DNA of 64,000 nt from DATCJY01 sp036562565 (GCA_036562565.1 DATCJY010000045.1:18705-82704), one strand, 5' to 3'. Shown: positions 8,255-18,040, counted from the stretch's first letter. Notes: generated from the sequence alone by a model not told the origin. A program made the numbers and translations.

Positions 8255-11200
8255 ATGCTCAATCGCCTGATACGCTCCTCACTTGAAAACCGCTTGTTTG
8301 TAGTGGCAGCAGCTGCTTTGGTGTTGGTTTATGGCACCATTGTTATCACGCATTTGCCGGTGGATGTGTTGCCCGATTTGAACCGACCACGTGTCACCAT
8401 TTTTCTGGAAGCCAATGCCATGGCACCTGAAGAAATCGAAACGCAAGTGGTGCTTCCTGTGGAATTGGCACTTAACGGCAGTACGGGCGTTGAAGTCGTG
8501 CGCAGTTCCAGTACCATTGGCATCGGGATGGTGTTCGTGGAATTTGATTGGGACATGGACTTATTCAAAGCCCGACAAATTGTTGCAGAGCGCTTGCAAA
8601 CCGTGAAACTGCCTGATGGCATTACACCGGTGATGGGACCGGTTTCATCTATCATGGGGCAAATCATGTACATCGGTCTCAGTGCAGACACGACAAGCCC
8701 TATGGAGTTGCGAACGCTTGCCGAATTCGTAGTGCGTAGACAAATCATGAGCATCAAAGGAGTATCACAAGTGATACCCATGGGAGGCGAACGCATGCAA
8801 TATCAAGTATTGGTATCTACCCAACGCCTGCTTCAATTTCAAGTAAGCATTGATGATTTGGATGCAGCCTTGCAACAAACCAATGCCAATTCCACCGGAG
8901 GATTCTTTGATAGATACGGCAGCGAAGTGTTGATACGAACCATTGGCAGAGCCAAGAGCAAAGAAGACCTAGAGAATACTGTCATCACCAATCGAGAAGG
9001 GATGCCAGTATTGCTCAAGCAAGTTGCCGAAGTAAAAGAAGGCGGTGCAGTGAAACGCGGTGATGCGGGAATCAACGGAAAGCCGGCTGTGATTCTCACA
9101 GTAGAAAAGCAACCCGGAGTAAATACCGTGGAGCTCACCAATGAAATTGTGCGTGTATGCAATAACCTTAAAGCTTCCCTGCCACCGGATGTAACTATCC
9201 ATCCCGAAATCTTTCAGCAGAAAAATTTTATTACCAATGCAATTGACAATGTGAAGCACGCCCTGCGCGATGGATTCATCCTTGTCATCCTCATTCTGTT
9301 CTTGTTCTTGCTTAATTTCAGAACCACCATCATCACGCTTACTGCGATACCGCTTTCGATTCTGATTACGGCACTAGTTTTTAAACTGTTTGGAATCTCC
9401 ATCAATACATTGACGCTTGGAGGTCTTGCTATTGCAATTGGCGAACTCGTTGATGATGCAATTGTAGATGTTGAAAATGTCTTTAGACGACTCAAAGAGA
9501 ATGCTCAAAAATTGCGCTCAAGCGATGCGGCTGTTAGGGCACAAGCCAAACCTATGATGCGCGTTATCTATGAAGCAAGCAGCGAAGTACGCAACTCGAT
9601 TGTGTATGCCACTATCATCGTTGTATTGGTCTTCATTCCATTGTTCTACTTACAAGGTATTGAAGGACGCATCTTTATTCCGCTTGGACTAGCATACATC
9701 ACTAGCATCATTGCTTCGCTCGTTGTATCACTTACGGTAACGCCTGCATTGTGCAGCTATCTGCTCACCAAAATCAAAACAGACGAGAAACATCAAGACT
9801 CCGCAGTTGTGCGCTTCTTGAAACAACAAGACTTGAAACTATTGGAACGCGCGCTTGACAAACCAAAGCTCGTGCTTGTATCGGCCGGACTACTTATCAT
9901 TGGTGCTTTGGCTGTTGTTCCATTCTTCGGTAGCGAATTCCTTCCACCCTTCAATGAAGGTTCGTTTACAATTAATGTAGCTGCTCCTCCAGGCACATCA
10001 CTTGAAGAGAGCAACCGCATGGGCACCTTGGCAGAGAAGCTTATAATGCAAGTTCCTGAAGTGGCTAACGTGAGTCGTAGAACGGGTAGAGCTGAACTGG
10101 ACGAACATGTTGAACCCGTGAGCAATTCGGAAATTGAAGTCGCCCTCAAGGATGAAACCAACCGATCTCGCGATGAAATCATTGCCGACATTCGTTCTAA
10201 GCTCAAAGTGATTAAAGGTGCCAGCGTCAGTGTGGGCCAACCAATCTCGCATCGCATTGAACACCTGATGACAGGAGTTAGAGCACAAGTTGCAGTCAAA
10301 CTCTTCGGCAACAACTTGCAAGTACTGCGCAGCACCGCACAAGAGATTGCATCTGCCATAGAAGAGGTAGAAGGTGCAGTGGACATCCAAGTAGAACGCC
10401 AGACAATGGTCCCGCAATTGCTCATTAAGGTAAATCGTGAATCGCTGATTCGCTATGGAATTCAAGCCGGACAAGTAGCACATGATCTAGAAGTGTTTTA
10501 CAACGGAAAAGTGGTAGGACAAATACTTGATGGCGATCGCTCGTTTGACATCCTGCTTCGCACCAATGACAACGAACGCAACAACATCGAAAGCATTCGC
10601 AAGACACTCATAGACACTCCAACCGGTGATTTGATTCCATTGGAACAAATAGCAACCATTGAATATACTCCGGCTATCAACAATATCACCCATGAGAATG
10701 CACAACGAAAGATTACAGTTAGTTGCAATGTCCAAGGGGCAGATTTATCCAGCACTGTTGAAGCCATTAAGAAGAACATTCATCAAAAAGTGAAACTGCC
10801 GGAAGGATACTATATCCGATACGATGGCCAGTACGAAACACAACAAGCATCTTCACAACGCATTTTTTGGTTATCGCTTGCATCGCTTGTTGGCATCTTC
10901 ATCGTATTGTTCTCTCATTTCCATTCGTGGAGAATTGTATTGCAAATCATGCTCAACATCCCACTGGCACTAGTAGGTAGCGTGATTGCCGTGATGCTCA
11001 CTGGCGGAGTATTCTCCGTTGCCACACTAGTAGGCTTCATCACTCTTACCGGTATTGCATCGCGCAATGGTATCATGATGATATCGCATTACATCCACCT
11101 CATCGAACAGGAAGGAGAAGAGTTTAATCGTAAGATGATTTTGCGCGGTTCCCTGGAACGGTTGGTACCTGTATTGATGACCGCACTTGTAGCGGCACTT

Positions 11201-11422
11201 GCTCTTATTCCGCTCACGCTCGATCCACAAGCCGCAGGCAAGGAAATCCTATATCCTGTTGCCATTGTGATTTTGGGAGGTCTTGTGTCTTCCACTCTTT
11301 TGGACATTGTAGTGACTCCTGTTGTGTTTTCCCTATTTGGGAAGCAGGCTTTGGAAGATTATTTCAAGAAGAAAAAGACAGCCAAAATTTTGTCCATGGA
11401 TTCATCTTTTGCCGGAATATAG
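8255..11422 (+). CDS. CusA/CzcA-family heavy-metal efflux RND pump
   Basis: 1055 residues, full length for an HME-RND pump: a TM helix near 12-30, two periplasmic loops (about 40-335 and 560-860) and two blocks of membrane helices. The opening LPVDVLPDLNRPRV and the TM4 segment identify the family. TM4 reads AIAIGELVDDAIVDVEN, so the conserved VD and VEN acids for proton relay are kept; the first Asp of the CzcA signature (LDFGIIVD) is replaced by Ala as in CusA (AIAIGAMVD), and a Glu and extra Asp are added. It therefore belongs to neither the classical Zn/Co nor the Cu/Ag group on this motif, and the substrate is open. It forms the tripartite pump with the two upstream proteins. Confidence 0.92.
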   Translation: MLNRLIRSSLENRLFVVAAAALVLVYGTIVITHLPVDVLPDLNRPRVTIFLEANAMAPEEIETQVVLPVELALNGSTGVEVVRSSSTIGIGMVFVEFDWDMDLFKARQIVAERLQTVKLPDGITPVMGPVSSIMGQIMYIGLSADTTSPMELRTLAEFVVRRQIMSIKGVSQVIPMGGERMQYQVLVSTQRLLQFQVSIDDLDAALQQTNANSTGGFFDRYGSEVLIRTIGRAKSKEDLENTVITNREGMPVLLKQVAEVKEGGAVKRGDAGINGKPAVILTVEKQPGVNTVELTNEIVRVCNNLKASLPPDVTIHPEIFQQKNFITNAIDNVKHALRDGFILVILILFLFLLNFRTTIITLTAIPLSILITALVFKLFGISINTLTLGGLAIAIGELVDDAIVDVENVFRRLKENAQKLRSSDAAVRAQAKPMMRVIYEASSEVRNSIVYATIIVVLVFIPLFYLQGIEGRIFIPLGLAYITSIIASLVVSLTVTPALCSYLLTKIKTDEKHQDSAVVRFLKQQDLKLLERALDKPKLVLVSAGLLIIGALAVVPFFGSEFLPPFNEGSFTINVAAPPGTSLEESNRMGTLAEKLIMQVPEVANVSRRTGRAELDEHVEPVSNSEIEVALKDETNRSRDEIIADIRSKLKVIKGASVSVGQPISHRIEHLMTGVRAQVAVKLFGNNLQVLRSTAQEIASAIEEVEGAVDIQVERQTMVPQLLIKVNRESLIRYGIQAGQVAHDLEVFYNGKVVGQILDGDRSFDILLRTNDNERNNIESIRKTLIDTPTGDLIPLEQIATIEYTPAINNITHENAQRKITVSCNVQGADLSSTVEAIKKNIHQKVKLPEGYYIRYDGQYETQQASSQRIFWLSLASLVGIFIVLFSHFHSWRIVLQIMLNIPLALVGSVIAVMLTGGVFSVATLVGFITLTGIASRNGIMMISHYIHLIEQEGEEFNRKMILRGSLERLVPVLMTALVAALALIPLTLDPQAAGKEILYPVAIVILGGLVSSTLLDIVVTPVVFSLFGKQALEDYFKKKKTAKILSMDSSFAGI

Positions 11423-11536
11423 AACCTCAATTTTGTCATTTTTTAAGCTCACAAAGCAACAGGAAAAACGAAGAATTGAGTTGTACATGCGATAGTTTTG
11501 CCTCCCGTATTTATCCCAAATACTCAACCTCAACCC

Positions 11537-11737
11537 ATGACGAAGCATTACAAGAAAGAAGACATCACCGTGGTTTGGAAACCGGAGCTTTGCATCCACT
11601 CCGGTATTTGTGCACGTGGATTGGCAAGTGTTTTCAAACCAAAAGAGAAGCCATGGGTTCAAACCGAAGGTGCTTCTAAAGAGGAGATTGTCCGACAAGT
11701 CTTGAAATGTCCGAGTAAGGCATTGAGTATTTTGTAG
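11537..11737 (+). CDS. Small (4Fe-4S) mono-cluster protein, YjdI type
   Basis: 66 residues from the ATG in MTKHYKKEDITVVWKPELC; an earlier ATG at 11498 would add 13 poorly conserved residues. Visible cysteines are C19-IHSGI-C25 and one in LKCPSKAL near the end, the pattern of the divergent 4Fe-4S ferredoxin family that includes YjdI. The redox partner is unknown. The MFS gene starts 38 nt downstream on the same strand, but a functional link is not evident. Confidence 0.78.
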   Translation: MTKHYKKEDITVVWKPELCIHSGICARGLASVFKPKEKPWVQTEGASKEEIVRQVLKCPSKALSIL

Positions 11738-11775
11738 CAAGAACCCCCAGCGAAGTTTAAAGTTTCGCCTCACAC

Positions 11776-13083
11776 ATGCAACTAAGAAACGAACGTATCC
11801 TGCTGTTCACGTTAGCAGCTATTCAATTCACCAATATCGTGGACTTCATGATTATGATGCCCATGGGTGACATCCTACAGAAAAAACTTGAGATTACTCC
11901 GGCACAATATGGCTTCCTTGTTTCTTCTTATGGAATCGCTGCGTTCGTAACGGCATTTCTAGGCGTGTTCTACTTGGACCGAGTGGATAGAAAGAAAGCA
12001 CTTCTATTTGCTTATGCCGGTTTCATCATTGGTACCATGAGCAGTGCCATCTTACCCAACACCGATAACCAACCATTGAATTACTATCTCTTTATTTTCA
12101 CTCGTGTGATTACCGGGCTCACGGGCGGTCTGATGGGCGGGCAAGTATTGGCCATCATAGGTGATGTAATCCCATTAGAGCGCAGAGGCCGTGCGATGGG
12201 TGTTATCACCATTGCCTTCTCACTCGCATCCATTCTAGGCATGCCGGTGGCCCTCACGATGGTGGATATGTTTGATAACAACTGGCATGTGCCTTTCATT
12301 GGTGTATCGCTGTTGTCTGTGCCATTTTTATTCCTCGCCTTCAAATTCATACCGAGCATTACAGCACATATCCGACCCAAATCCGAACGCTTTGACAAGT
12401 TTGAAACCATCCGACTTGCATTTACCAACAGAGAACAACGCAGCGCTTTGCTCTTTACCGTATTGCTCGTTCTTGGTCAGTTCACCGTAATATCCTTTTT
12501 AACTCCCTATTACATCAACAACGTTGGACTCGCACAAACGGACATCAAATGGATTTATCTCGTTGGTGGAGCAAGCACCGTTCTTACCGGACGCATCATC
12601 GGACGTTGGGTGGATACTTACGGACGTTTCCGCATGTTTACGATTGCTGCTTGGTGTTCCATGGCCTGCATCTTTTGTGTAACACATCTGCCTCCTGTGT
12701 CGCTAGGAGTAGTGCTGATCTTCGCGGGGCTGTTCTTCGTGTTTGTCTCAGGCCGTATGATTCCTGCCAACACAATCACAACTACTGTAGTAAGCCCTCA
12801 GCACCGCGGTGGATTCATGAGTCTCAACTCGGCTATGATGTCACTTGGAAGCGGCAGCTCCAGCATTATTGCTGGCCTTATTGTATCACAACCTGCAGAA
12901 CACGCACCTTTGGAACATTATGATGTTGTAGGCTATGTAGCCATTGGCAGCACATTGCTTGCCTTGTTGGTTGTGCGATTGCTGAAACGATTGAGTGAAG
13001 AGAAAGTAGCGGAAGCAGCGAAGATTGTTAAAAATGCGGCCACGCATCTCGTACCACAAAACCCCGAGAAACTTCCACAGTAA
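11776..13083 (+). CDS. Major facilitator superfamily transporter
   Basis: 435 residues with about 12 hydrophobic helices and the MFS loop 2-3 signature (YLDRVDRKKALLFAYAG, residues about 68-84); GLMGGQVLAIIGDVIPLERRG corresponds to the loop 4-5 region. The N-terminal half resembles drug/arabinose-efflux type carriers (DHA1-like). The substrate cannot be inferred. The last 56 nt overlap the 3' end of the convergent DUF1853 gene, so the two 3' ends are antisense to each other. Confidence 0.88.
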   Translation: MQLRNERILLFTLAAIQFTNIVDFMIMMPMGDILQKKLEITPAQYGFLVSSYGIAAFVTAFLGVFYLDRVDRKKALLFAYAGFIIGTMSSAILPNTDNQPLNYYLFIFTRVITGLTGGLMGGQVLAIIGDVIPLERRGRAMGVITIAFSLASILGMPVALTMVDMFDNNWHVPFIGVSLLSVPFLFLAFKFIPSITAHIRPKSERFDKFETIRLAFTNREQRSALLFTVLLVLGQFTVISFLTPYYINNVGLAQTDIKWIYLVGGASTVLTGRIIGRWVDTYGRFRMFTIAAWCSMACIFCVTHLPPVSLGVVLIFAGLFFVFVSGRMIPANTITTTVVSPQHRGGFMSLNSAMMSLGSGSSSIIAGLIVSQPAEHAPLEHYDVVGYVAIGSTLLALLVVRLLKRLSEEKVAEAAKIVKNAATHLVPQNPEKLPQ

Positions 13084-13957
13084 GTCCATCGCGTTCTTCC
13101 ACCTGTATAATCATCGGTGCTTTGGCATGCCTGCGAATAAACTGACGGCAGGCATCAATCATTTCACTACCGGAAAATACATCTTGCTCCTCATGCGATT
13201 GATACGTACCAATCCATCGCTGCTTGGGCAACAACATCCATTGGGCATAATCGCCCTTGAAGAGCGGTAATTCATGTTCATAGATATACCATCCACCGTT
13301 ATAATGCGGATGTGCGTGCTTAGGCGGAACAGCTCCCTCCAATCTGCTGTAATGATGAAAGAAGTAGCCCTTCATAAAGAGATAAGAACGGGGCATCTCT
13401 AACTCATGCGCTTTAAGAAAAGCTCTGCCTTCTTTTCGCTCAAATGCGCGCAACTGACGCTGTGATTTCTTGAGCTTATTATCCAACGAGTCATGACCAT
13501 TGGGACCAATCCAGTTATCCCAATGTGATGACTTTTGATAACCGATATAATACTTGCACGCACTCTCGATGTGCATAAGCTCATTGGTCTCTACATCGCG
13601 TATGATGAAATCAATTTCTCCCGATGTGTTTTTGGCGTCATCGTGCAATACCACATTGCGATGCAACAACTCAAAAACAGGACTATGAGAAAACCAGAAG
13701 GCGAGCAGACTCTCAAACTTTTTGCCTAACAATTTTAGCCCCTCCGCATTCAGAAAATCCAATAATGCAGATGGATTATCATCCAAATCACGAAGCCATA
13801 AGTTATGGGCCTCCAACTGGCTAAGGCACCACTCCTCTCCTACCATTTGCAGGTCGGAATAGGAATCGTCATTGCTCATGAGTGGAGCCGAGGCAATGGC
13901 CCAGGCCAAATCTGCAACTTCGGGATTGCGAAATGAAAAATCTCCAGCTTTCAACAT
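13028..13957 (-). CDS. DUF1853 family protein
   Basis: 309 residues. The centre carries GEIDFIIRD and HIESACKYYIG, an Asp...Glu-x3-Lys arrangement characteristic of DUF1853 and reminiscent of PD-(D/E)XK nuclease folds; nuclease activity is not shown and is only a fold-level inference. The C-terminal part has RGFVVRDAWPHF. Its stop lies inside the MFS gene (56-nt tail-to-tail overlap). A hairpin with a T-run on this strand lies about 45 nt before the start codon, so upstream transcripts probably end there and this gene has its own promoter. Confidence 0.8.
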   Translation of the reverse strand: MLKAGDFSFRNPEVADLAWAIASAPLMSNDDSYSDLQMVGEEWCLSQLEAHNLWLRDLDDNPSALLDFLNAEGLKLLGKKFESLLAFWFSHSPVFELLHRNVVLHDDAKNTSGEIDFIIRDVETNELMHIESACKYYIGYQKSSHWDNWIGPNGHDSLDNKLKKSQRQLRAFERKEGRAFLKAHELEMPRSYLFMKGYFFHHYSRLEGAVPPKHAHPHYNGGWYIYEHELPLFKGDYAQWMLLPKQRWIGTYQSHEEQDVFSGSEMIDACRQFIRRHAKAPMIIQVEERDGLTVEVSRGFVVRDAWPHF

Positions 13958-14000
13958 TGTGCGACCAAGCTACAACACCCCGACAACAAAACGGACAAAA

Positions 14001-14030
14001 ACCAAAAAGGCCACTCCGTTGAGTAGCCTT
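14001..14030 (-). terminator. Intrinsic terminator on the minus strand upstream of DUF1853
   Basis: Read on the minus strand: AAGGC-T-ACTC, a 4-nt loop, GAGT-G-GCCTT, then TTTTT. No firmly established gene ends into it, which points to a minus-strand transcript in the 14.0-14.3 kb gap, or to a leader attenuator for DUF1853. Confidence 0.55.
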
Positions 14031-14059
14031 CATGGAATAAATGAAAACAATTAAACTAT

Positions 14060-14284
14060 CTAATATCTCTCTACATGAGAACTTACATGGTTTTTAACGT
14101 GAGCAGCAATCCCAAAGGTTTCATTTTTGGAAATTATTTTTCGAACTGATTGAATAACAGGGAGAAAATTTTCAAAAAAGAGCCCCCCCGGGGTGCCCCA
14201 CCTGTATAACCTCAAAGCACTGGTAGGTGGCAGTCCGGGAGTTTTCAGCTTAGCTTGGTTGAAGATTTTAGGCATTAGGTTCAC
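14060..14284 (-). CDS. Possible small protein of 71-74 residues, unrecognised
   Basis: The frame starts at a GTG (ATG three codons later) and ends about 30 nt before a terminator on the same strand, which is the arrangement of a real small gene. The product has a mixed N-terminus (MPKIFNQAKLKTPGLPP), a hydrophobic centre (GGLFFENFLPVIQSV) and a His/Lys-containing tail (FGIAAHVKNHVSSHVERY). I do not recognise it. Against it: the 5' half coincides with strong inverted repeats and a G/C run, so the region may instead code for a structured RNA. No clear promoter box is visible ahead of it. Confidence 0.3.
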   Translation of the reverse strand: MNLMPKIFNQAKLKTPGLPPTSALRLYRWGTPGGLFFENFLPVIQSVRKIISKNETFGIAAHVKNHVSSHVERY

Positions 14285-14330
14285 AATGAAACGTCATCCC
14301 TACCGGCCTGCACCTACGGTCTTTACCCTT
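14180..14330. other. GC-rich structured intergenic element
   Basis: The gap between the DUF1853 gene and sdhC (488 nt) has an unusual GC-rich block. CCACCT at 14199-14204 can pair with AGGTGG at 14224-14229, and alternatively GTAGGTG-(G)-CAG-T-CCGG (from 14223) can pair with CCGG-C-CTG-CACCTAC (to about 14317) over some 14 bp. Competing helices of this kind suggest a functional RNA or a mobile palindromic element. I could not match it to a known riboswitch, SRP RNA, tmRNA or RNase P core motif. Confidence 0.4.
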
Positions 14331-14397
14331 TTTATCTGTTTTATCTGTAAACAGTCTAAATCCATTTTGAAGAGAACAGTTTTTCTGAAGGCGGTTA

Positions 14398-14405
14398 TAA
14401 ATTCG
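14398..14405 (+). promoter_or_regulatory. Probable -7 box of the sdhCAB promoter
   Basis: TAAATTCG matches the Bacteroidota TAnnTTTG -7 box with C for T. It lies 40 nt before the sdhC ATG. No clear -33 TTG at the best spacing, so support is moderate. Confidence 0.4.
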
Positions 14406-14445
14406 CGCCATTAATCAAAAATTTTCGAAATCCAATCATAGCATT

Positions 14446-15138
14446 ATGGCTAAAGGTCTTTTTGGAAGCTCGCTTGTAAAGAAGTTTTGGATGGCTCTTA
14501 CAGGTATTTTTCTTATCTCATTCCTACTTGTTCACTGTGCTGTAAACGCGGCTATCTTCGTTAACGATGGCGGTGTAACATTTAACAAGTTTGCCCACTT
14601 CATGGGAACCAACATCCTTGTCCGCACCATGGAGATTGTGCTCTTCTTGGGGTTGATTCTTCACATTGTGGACGGATTGATGCTCTATTTCCAAAACAGA
14701 AAAGCTCGCCCTGTTAAATACGTGTACGAAAAACCAAACGCCAGCAGTAAATGGTACTCTCGCAGCATGGCGTTGCTCGGTACACTTATCTTGTTGTTCT
14801 TGATTGTACACCTTTATCACTTCTGGTTGAGAACCCGTATTACCGGTCTTACCATTGAGCATACACATCTCTATTATGATGGCAAGAAATACGAAGACCT
14901 CTATGGTGAAATGAAATTCGTATTCTCTCACCTATGGGTTGTGATTGTATATGTATTGGGTTGCTTCTCTTTGTTCTGGCACTTGTTGCACGGCTTCAAG
15001 AGCGCTTTCCAATCCTTGGGATTGAACTACAGCAAATATTCTCCGGCTATCGCTTTTGCAGGTGATGCATTCAGTGTGGTGATACCAACCATATTTGCTG
15101 CAATGCCTATTGCAATGTATTGCGGATGGGTTGCATAA
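14446..15138 (+). CDS. sdhC: Succinate dehydrogenase cytochrome b subunit
   Basis: 230 residues with five hydrophobic helices (about 12-35, 55-77, 100-123, 160-182, 200-222) and several in-helix histidines suited to bind two b hemes, the form of the B. subtilis/Bacteroidota diheme subunit that anchors SdhAB with no separate SdhD. It passes electrons from the Fe-S subunit to menaquinone in the inner membrane. It is first of a three-gene operon; sdhA follows after 61 nt. Confidence 0.93.
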   Translation: MAKGLFGSSLVKKFWMALTGIFLISFLLVHCAVNAAIFVNDGGVTFNKFAHFMGTNILVRTMEIVLFLGLILHIVDGLMLYFQNRKARPVKYVYEKPNASSKWYSRSMALLGTLILLFLIVHLYHFWLRTRITGLTIEHTHLYYDGKKYEDLYGEMKFVFSHLWVVIVYVLGCFSLFWHLLHGFKSAFQSLGLNYSKYSPAIAFAGDAFSVVIPTIFAAMPIAMYCGWVA

Positions 15139-15199
15139 TCTAAACAAACAATATCCGCTCAATTAATTATCGTCAATTATAAAGTCACAAGTCAGACCC

Positions 15200-17200
15200 A
15201 TGAATTTGGACTCCAAAATACCACAAGGCCCACTTAGCGAAAAGTGGACAAATTACAAGGCAACAGCGAAACTTGTAAACCCCGCCAATAAGCGCAACAT
15301 TGATATCATTGTTGTAGGAACCGGACTTGCCGGTGCCAGCGCTGCTGCATCACTTGCAGAAATGGGATACAAGGTAAAGGCATTCTGTTTCCAAGACTCT
15401 CCTAGAAGAGCGCACTCCATTGCAGCTCAAGGAGGTATCAACGCTGCTAAGAACTACATGAACGATGGTGACTCTACCTATCGTTTGTTCTACGATACAA
15501 TCAAAGGTGGTGACTACCGCGCACGTGAAGCCAACGTTTACCGCTTGGCTGAAGTAAGCGCCAACATCATCGACCAATGCGTTGCTCAAGGTGTTCCTTT
15601 TGCTCGTGAATATGGTGGATTGCTTGATAACCGCTCTTTCGGTGGCACTCAGGTTTCTAGAACATTCTATGCGAAAGGACAAACCGGTCAGCAGCTTTTG
15701 TTGGGCGCTTATTCTGCCCTTTCCCGCCAAATTGGTAAAGGAAACGTGGAGATGTATAACCGCCACGAGATGCTTGACCTGGTAGTTATTGACGGTAAAG
15801 CCCGTGGTATCATTGCCCGCAACCTTGTAACAGGCAAAATCGAGCGCTACTCTGCTCACGCAGTGGTGCTTTGTACCGGTGGTTACGGCAACGTATTCTT
15901 CCTCTCTACCAATGCAATGGGTAGCAACGTAACAGCAGCTTGGAAAGCTCACAAGCGCGGTGCTGCATTCGGTAACCCATGCTACACTCAGATTCACCCT
16001 ACCTGTATTCCGGTAAGTGGTGACCACCAGTCCAAATTGACTTTGATGTCTGAATCCTTGCGTAACGATGGTCGCATCTGGGTTCCTAAAAAGAAAGAAG
16101 ATGCAGAGGCTATTCGCGCAAAACGCTTGAAACCTACCGACATTAAAGAAGAAGACAGAGACTATTATCTCGAAAGAAGATATCCTGCATTCGGTAACCT
16201 CGTTCCTCGTGACGTGGCCAGCCGTGCAGCCAAAGAGCGTTGTGACGCAGGTTACGGAGTGAATGCTACAGGCGAAGCTGTATTCCTCGATTTCAGCTCT
16301 GCCATCATCCGTTACGGCAAAACCGCTGCTGCTGTAAAAGGTATCCACAACCCAACTGAAGAACAAATCATCGAACTTGGAACAAAGACCATCGAAGAAA
16401 AATACGGTAACTTGTTCCAGATGTATGAACAGATTGTTGCTGAGAACCCATACAAAACTCCGATGATGATTTACCCTGCTGTACACTACACCATGGGTGG
16501 TCTTTGGGTTGACTATGAATTGATGACAACAATCAAAGGTTGCTATGCAGCAGGTGAAGCAAACTTCAGTGACCACGGTGCCAATCGCCTCGGTGCATCT
16601 GCCCTCATGCAAGGTCTTGCAGATGGTTACTTCGTATTGCCATACACCATTGGCAATTACTTAGCTGATGAAATCCGTACAGGAAAAATCCCTACTGATA
16701 GTCCGGAGTTTGAAGCAGCAGAGAAAGGAGTCCTTGATCAAATCAACCGCTTGATGAACAACGGTGGTACCAAGCCGGTAGACTATTACCACAAAAAGCT
16801 TGGCAAAGTGATGTGGGACAAATGCGGTATGGCCCGCAACGCAAAAGGTTTGCAAGAAGCTATTGAAGAAATCAAACAAATTCGCGAAGAGTTCTATAAA
16901 AACGTTCGCGTTACAGGAACTCCTAACGAAATGAACCCGGAACTGGAGAAAGCCTTGCGCGTAGCAGACTTCCTCGAGCTAGGTGAATTGATGTGCTTGG
17001 ATGCTCTTCACCGCAATGAAAGCTGTGGTGGACACTTCCGTGAAGAATACCAAACAGAAGATGGTGAAGCACTTCGTGACGATGAAAACTTCTCTTATGT
17101 AGCAGCGTGGGAATGGACCGGCAACCCATCCTCTCCTATACTGCACAAAGAAGAATTGAAATACGAGAACATTAAAGTTCAGGCAAGAAGCTACAAATAA
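15200..17200 (+). CDS. sdhA: Succinate dehydrogenase / fumarate reductase flavoprotein subunit
   Basis: 666 residues. The FAD dinucleotide-binding loop GTGLAG is at 40-45, and H72 in AHSIAAQGG is the usual site of covalent FAD attachment. The substrate-site segment [17 protein letters not shown] and the C-terminal [12 protein letters not shown] are typical. It oxidises succinate to fumarate in the TCA cycle on the cytoplasmic face of complex II. Length is normal for the long Bacteroidota form (about 640-670). The long reverse-strand open frame inside this gene is a codon-bias shadow. Confidence 0.96.
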   Translation: MNLDSKIPQGPLSEKWTNYKATAKLVNPANKRNIDIIVVGTGLAGASAAASLAEMGYKVKAFCFQDSPRRAHSIAAQGGINAAKNYMNDGDSTYRLFYDTIKGGDYRAREANVYRLAEVSANIIDQCVAQGVPFAREYGGLLDNRSFGGTQVSRTFYAKGQTGQQLLLGAYSALSRQIGKGNVEMYNRHEMLDLVVIDGKARGIIARNLVTGKIERYSAHAVVLCTGGYGNVFFLSTNAMGSNVTAAWKAHKRGAAFGNPCYTQIHPTCIPVSGDHQSKLTLMSESLRNDGRIWVPKKKEDAEAIRAKRLKPTDIKEEDRDYYLERRYPAFGNLVPRDVASRAAKERCDAGYGVNATGEAVFLDFSSAIIRYGKTAAAVKGIHNPTEEQIIELGTKTIEEKYGNLFQMYEQIVAENPYKTPMMIYPAVHYTMGGLWVDYELMTTIKGCYAAGEANFSDHGANRLGASALMQGLADGYFVLPYTIGNYLADEIRTGKIPTDSPEFEAAEKGVLDQINRLMNNGGTKPVDYYHKKLGKVMWDKCGMARNAKGLQEAIEEIKQIREEFYKNVRVTGTPNEMNPELEKALRVADFLELGELMCLDALHRNESCGGHFREEYQTEDGEALRDDENFSYVAAWEWTGNPSSPILHKEELKYENIKVQARSYK

Positions 17201-17224
17201 GGTAATCCTACAATCCTAAAAAAG

Positions 17225-17989
17225 ATGAGTGGAAATATGAATTTGACGTTAAAAATCTGGAGACAGAAAAACGCAAATGATAAAGGAAAGATTGTTGAGT
17301 ACAAGGTGAGCAATGTTTCACCGGATATGTCCTTCCTTGAAATGATCGATGTACTCAACAACGATTTGATCGAAAAGGGTGAGGACCCAGTTGCATTTGA
17401 CCACGACTGTCGTGAAGGTATTTGTGGGATGTGTAGCATGTTCATCAACGGTGAAGCCCACGGGCCCAACCGCGGTGTAACAACTTGCCAACTTCACATG
17501 CGCTCGTTTAAGGATGGCGATACCATCTATATCGAACCATGGAGAAGCGAAGGTTTCCCTGTTATCAAAGACTTGATGGTGGACCGCAGTGCGTTCGACC
17601 GCATAATTCAAGCAGGAGGTTTCGTTTCCGTAAATACTTCAGGAAGAACTTTGGATGCGAATGCAATTCCAATTCCAAAAGAAGATGCCGATAAGGCTTT
17701 TGATGCCGCTACTTGTATAGGTTGTGGTGCTTGTGCTGCAACTTGTCCTAACGGTAGCGCTATGCTCTTTGTGAGTGCTAAAGTTTCTCAACTCGCTCTA
17801 TTGCCTCAAGGTAGAGTTGAAAGAGAAAGCCGTGTCCTCAATATGGTGAAACAAATGGACGAGGAAGGCTTTGGCAACTGCTCCAACATCGGTGCATGCG
17901 AGGTTCAATGTCCAAAGAATATTTCACTTGAGAATATCAACCGCATGAACCGCGAATACTTGCGTGCATGCATCAAACCTGAAAATTAA
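17225..17989 (+). CDS. sdhB: Succinate dehydrogenase / fumarate reductase iron-sulfur subunit
   Basis: 254 residues. The [2Fe-2S] site is C62-x4-C67-x2-C70-x17-C88, the [4Fe-4S] site C164-x2-C167-x2-C170-x3-CP, and the third cluster region C219-x5-C225-x3-CP. All three cluster sets are intact. It relays electrons from FAD to the heme subunit. It begins 24 nt after sdhA and is followed by a strong terminator, closing the sdhCAB operon. A second ATG five codons in is a possible alternative start. Confidence 0.95.
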   Translation: MSGNMNLTLKIWRQKNANDKGKIVEYKVSNVSPDMSFLEMIDVLNNDLIEKGEDPVAFDHDCREGICGMCSMFINGEAHGPNRGVTTCQLHMRSFKDGDTIYIEPWRSEGFPVIKDLMVDRSAFDRIIQAGGFVSVNTSGRTLDANAIPIPKEDADKAFDAATCIGCGACAATCPNGSAMLFVSAKVSQLALLPQGRVERESRVLNMVKQMDEEGFGNCSNIGACEVQCPKNISLENINRMNREYLRACIKPEN

Positions 17990-18040
17990 CTGACATAGTT
18001 ATTGGTTATAGCTTAACTCAAAATAATTGGAAGCCCCTTG

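Noticed and set aside
9793..10425. 210-codon open frame on the minus strand
   Set aside because: Antisense to the RND pump gene; Ser/Thr-rich shadow with no motif.
1..11422. Mobile island carrying metal resistance
   Set aside because: No integrase, transposase, tRNA junction or direct repeats are visible, and the base composition seems like that of the neighbours; the left edge is outside the window.
14180..14330. Known riboswitch, SRP RNA, tmRNA or RNase P RNA
   Set aside because: None of the core motifs I know of these RNAs could be found on either strand, so only an unnamed structured element is reported.
15350..16612. Long 420-codon open frame on the minus strand
   Set aside because: Lies wholly inside sdhA, and its translation is low-complexity Val/Ser/Phe-rich with no recognisable domain; a codon-bias shadow.
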